From the NCBI GenBank assembly GCA_964483245.1, contig CAZABP010000046.1, positions 1-35,284 of the forward strand: a stretch of 35,284 nucleotides of DNA, read 5' to 3'. The stretch comes from CAZABP01 sp964483245 (GTDB taxonomy: Bacteria; Planctomycetota; UBA1135; UBA2386). Numbering within the stretch: position 1 is the stretch's first letter; the number at the start of each line of letters is the position of its first letter. Shown piece after piece: positions 33,413-35,284 of this stretch. Under the pieces are notes generated by a model, which ran no database searches, was not told the origin of the DNA, and saw nothing but the letters and a program-made list of their open reading frames with translations. Made by a program: the position numbers and the translations under genes.

Positions 33413-33628
33413 CGGGCCAGCTGCCGCGCCACCGCCTCCACGTCCGCCGCTAGCTCCTGGCCCGGCGACGCCGCCGCCAGCAGGACCCGCACCACCACCT
33501 CCGTCGGCTGGCGCCCAACTGGGCGCCGGGGGGCCACCTCATCACTGAGGCGCCGCGGCGAGCGGCGCCACCAAGAACGCGCAGGTGACCACGAGGCCAC
33601 CGACGCGCTGCAGCATCGAGTACTTCAT
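33409..33628 (-). pseudogene. Small secreted-protein gene interrupted by an apparent frameshift
   Basis: ATG 33628 opens a clear signal peptide (MKYSMLQRVGGLVVTCAFLV, then APLAAAPQ) that stops after 28 codons at TGA TGA (from 33544). Third-position GC then stays high in the +1 frame, which reads DEVAPRRPVGRQPTEVVVRV and continues to the stop at 33409-33411, overlapping the next gene's ATG. Skipping the single T of the first TGA would join them into about 72 residues. An 8-bp GC-only hairpin (GGCGCCCA/TGGGCGCC, about 33511-33528) follows the break. It could be a broken gene, a sequence error, or two short ORFs; programmed frameshifting is possible but less likely. Confidence 0.5.
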
Positions 33629-33727
33629 AGGGCTTCGTATCGGTTTGTCGTCGACGAGCGGGCAGGCTGGTCGGAACGCCGGCGGAGTATAGCCAGCGGG
33701 CGGCCGGCGCAACCGAGGGCAGGGGAT

Positions 33728-34444
33728 TCAGGCGAGGACTTCTGCCAGGAAGTCCCGCATCGACCGCCAGGACCGGGCATCCGCCCGCGGGTCGTACCGG
33801 TTGCCGGCGGCGGGGTTCTCGGCGGCTGCGTGCGTGAATGCATGCGCGGCGTGGCCGTGGACGTGAAGCTGCCAGTCGGCGCCGAGGCCGGTCATCTCGG
33901 CTGCAAAGGTCAGGAGCTTCTCCGGGGGGGCGAGCGGGTCTTCGAACCCGTGCTCGACCAGGACCCTGGCGCCGATCCGCGTCGGATTGTCGGCGAGGTG
34001 CGCCGGATCGAGCAGCCCGTGGAAGCTGACGACGCCACGCAGCTCGGTCCCGGCGCGCGCGAGATCGAGCACGCAGAGCCCGCCGAAGCAGAACCCGATC
34101 GCCGCGATGCGCCGCGGGTCGACGACGTCGAGCGCCCGCGCCACGTGGAGCCCGGCGAGCAGCCTCGAGCGCAGCTGCGCACGGTCGGCGAAGAACGGCG
34201 ACACCAGCGCCGTGCACTGCTCGTTGGTGTGGCCGATGACGCCCTTGCCGAACGCGTCGAGCGCGAATCCGGCGTAGCCGAGCATGGCGAGTTCCTCGGC
34301 CTTGCGTCGCTCGAAGTCGGTCTGCCCGAACCAGGCATGCGCGATCAGGACCAGCGGGCGCGGACCGACCAGGGCCGGGTCGTAGGCGAGATAGCCCTCG
34401 AGCTCCGTGTCCTGGTCCCAGTAGACGATCGGTTCGCTGTGCAT
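33728..34444 (-). CDS. Dienelactone-hydrolase family protein
   Basis: A 238-aa alpha/beta hydrolase. The Cys-Asp-His triad of dienelactone hydrolases is present: Cys 119 in GFCFGG, Asp 169 in HGFEDP and His 201 in HAAHAFTH. The N-terminal oxyanion region reads LIAHAWFGQ, and the ALDAFGKG segment at about 61-68 is typical of the family. Family members hydrolyse lactones and esters; the natural substrate is not indicated. ATG 34444 is chosen; upstream sequence in the same frame is antisense to the next gene. It is divergent from the M28-like peptidase with a 76-bp spacer. Confidence 0.92.
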   Translation of the reverse strand: MHSEPIVYWDQDTELEGYLAYDPALVGPRPLVLIAHAWFGQTDFERRKAEELAMLGYAGFALDAFGKGVIGHTNEQCTALVSPFFADRAQLRSRLLAGLHVARALDVVDPRRIAAIGFCFGGLCVLDLARAGTELRGVVSFHGLLDPAHLADNPTRIGARVLVEHGFEDPLAPPEKLLTFAAEMTGLGADWQLHVHGHAAHAFTHAAAENPAAGNRYDPRADARSWRSMRDFLAEVLA

Positions 34445-34467
34445 CGGATCCGGGTCGACCGACCGTT

Positions 34468-34488
34468 GTAGCCGCGGCGTCCGGCTAC
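34468..34488. promoter_or_regulatory. Inverted repeat in the divergent hydrolase/peptidase spacer
   Basis: Two 7-bp arms, GTAGCCG (34468-34474) and CGGCTAC (34482-34488), flank seven bases in the 76-bp spacer between the two divergent start codons. The position suits a shared operator, but the site is short and no regulator gene is nearby. Confidence 0.3.
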
Positions 34489-34520
34489 CGCACCCGGTCC
34501 CGTTCGCGCAAGATGCGGAC

Positions 34521-35284
34521 ATGCTGCGATCCAGTCTGCTGCTCGTTGTCTGCGTGCCGATGGTCCCCGCGCAGGGCCCCAACCCCGCGGCGTCGGTCGA
34601 GCACGTGATCACGGAGGACTCGCTGCGTGCCGGGATCCGGTTCCTGAGCCACGACCTGCTCGAGGGTCGTGGGGTCGGGACGCGGGCCGACGAGCTGGCG
34701 CGGCTGTGGGTATCGACGCAGCTCGAGGCCGCGGGGTGCCTGCCGGGCGGCGCCGACGGGAGCTTCGAGCAGCCGGTGCCGATCGTCGGGATCCGCGCCG
34801 ATGTGACGCGCACGCTGACGGTCACGAGCGGTGGGGAATCGCTCTCGTTCGAAGCACCCGAGGACTACACCGCCGTCGCCGGCGGGCCGTTCGCCGAGAG
34901 CCGCTGGGACGACGCCGAGATCGTGTTCGTCGGCTACGGGATCACCGCACCGGAGCAGAACTGGGACGACTTCAAGGACGCCGACGTGCGCGGCAAGGTG
35001 CTGCTGGTCATGAACAACGACCCGGCCGGCGATCCGTCGCTGTTCGCCGGCGACGTGCGGCTCTACTACGGGCGCTGGAGCTACAAGTACGAGGAGGCGG
35101 CGCGGCGCGGGGCGGTCGGCGCGATCGTGATCCACACCACGCCGTCAGCGGGGTATCCGTTCCAGGTCATCCAGGCGACGCACGGGCGCGAGGCGTTCTG
35201 GCTGCCGTTCCGCGATGGGGACCCGCGGCTGCAGATCCGGTCGTGGTGCAGCGAGGAGGCGGCGCGGCAGATCGTCGCGCTCGG
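34521..35284 (+). CDS. Secreted M28-family metallopeptidase, partial (N-terminal part only)
   Basis: ATG 34521 opens a frame of 254 codons that runs off the right edge. A signal peptide (MLRSSLLLVVCVPMVPAQ) precedes the sequence FLSHDLLEGRGVGTR at about 42-56, the usual opening of M28 zinc aminopeptidases of this type. A protease-associated (PA) domain follows: IVFVGYGI at about 134-141, DVRGKVLLVM at about 155-164 and GAVGAIVIH. The zinc-binding catalytic part would lie beyond the window, so activity cannot be judged. Confidence 0.88.
   Translation, partial: MLRSSLLLVVCVPMVPAQGPNPAASVEHVITEDSLRAGIRFLSHDLLEGRGVGTRADELARLWVSTQLEAAGCLPGGADGSFEQPVPIVGIRADVTRTLTVTSGGESLSFEAPEDYTAVAGGPFAESRWDDAEIVFVGYGITAPEQNWDDFKDADVRGKVLLVMNNDPAGDPSLFAGDVRLYYGRWSYKYEEAARRGAVGAIVIHTTPSAGYPFQVIQATHGREAFWLPFRDGDPRLQIRSWCSEEAARQIVAL

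Noticed and set aside
33412..33628. A Gly-rich in-frame link from the signal peptide at 33628 straight to the CRRC protein at 33412.
   Set aside because: The frame is shared, but two TGA stops interrupt it and third-position GC in the Gly-rich stretch is much lower than in the alternative frame, so the Gly-rich reading is unlikely to be translated.

Overview
This is a dense, high-GC bacterial chromosomal window. About 27 protein genes fill both strands, many joined by 1-4 nt stop/start overlaps, and no gene-free stretch exceeds 300 bases. The gene content suggests a Planctomycetota-like or similar environmental bacterium: many secreted proteins of unknown function, FG-GAP and PD40 propellers, a prenyltransferase-fold protein beside ExbB/ExbD, and a Hanks-type kinase. 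There is no rRNA or marker gene here, so this placement is an inference. I found no tRNA, rRNA, CRISPR array, transposase or prophage gene.

Layout. 1-3429 (minus): a partial secreted protein with two DUF3386-like regions, a YkgJ-type cysteine-cluster protein, and a serine/threonine kinase whose stop codon abuts a 69-bp near-perfect palindrome. 3559-7159 (plus): a single-ring ClpC-like AAA+ ATPase, a secreted parvulin-type isomerase, and an IolB/KduI-like double cupin. 7117-8040 (minus): YgfZ, transcribed away from a complete ISC iron-sulfur operon at 8185-13383 (Rrf2 regulator, iscS, iscU, iscA, hscB, hscA, fdx). YgfZ also serves Fe-S proteins, so 7.1-13.4 kb is a functional Fe-S block.

13497-21867 (minus) is the most unusual locus. 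In transcription order it encodes a 1032-aa TPR protein, ExbB, ExbD, a 1245-aa protein, and a small lipoprotein, all in overlapping frames. The 1245-aa protein joins a PD40-type propeller, a TonB-like transmembrane helix carrying the Ser-x3-His signature, a ~480-residue Ala/Pro-rich linker, and a C-terminal squalene-cyclase/prenyltransferase-like alpha/alpha toroid. It looks like a proton-motive-force transducer with a new periplasmic tip.

21960-30863 holds a PDZ-less HtrA-like protease, an FG-GAP propeller protein, two tandem paralogous secreted proteins separated and followed by copies of the same palindromic repeat family seen at 2.3 kb, the RNA 2',3'-cyclic phosphodiesterase ThpR, a secreted protein, and the fluoride channel CrcB. 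30860-34444 (minus) holds a SlyD-like isomerase coupled to crcB, a secreted protein resembling an inactive gluzincin peptidase, a thioredoxin-fold-like protein with a CxxC motif, a small frameshifted secreted-protein gene, and a dienelactone-hydrolase-family enzyme. The window ends inside an M28-type peptidase gene (plus, from 34521).
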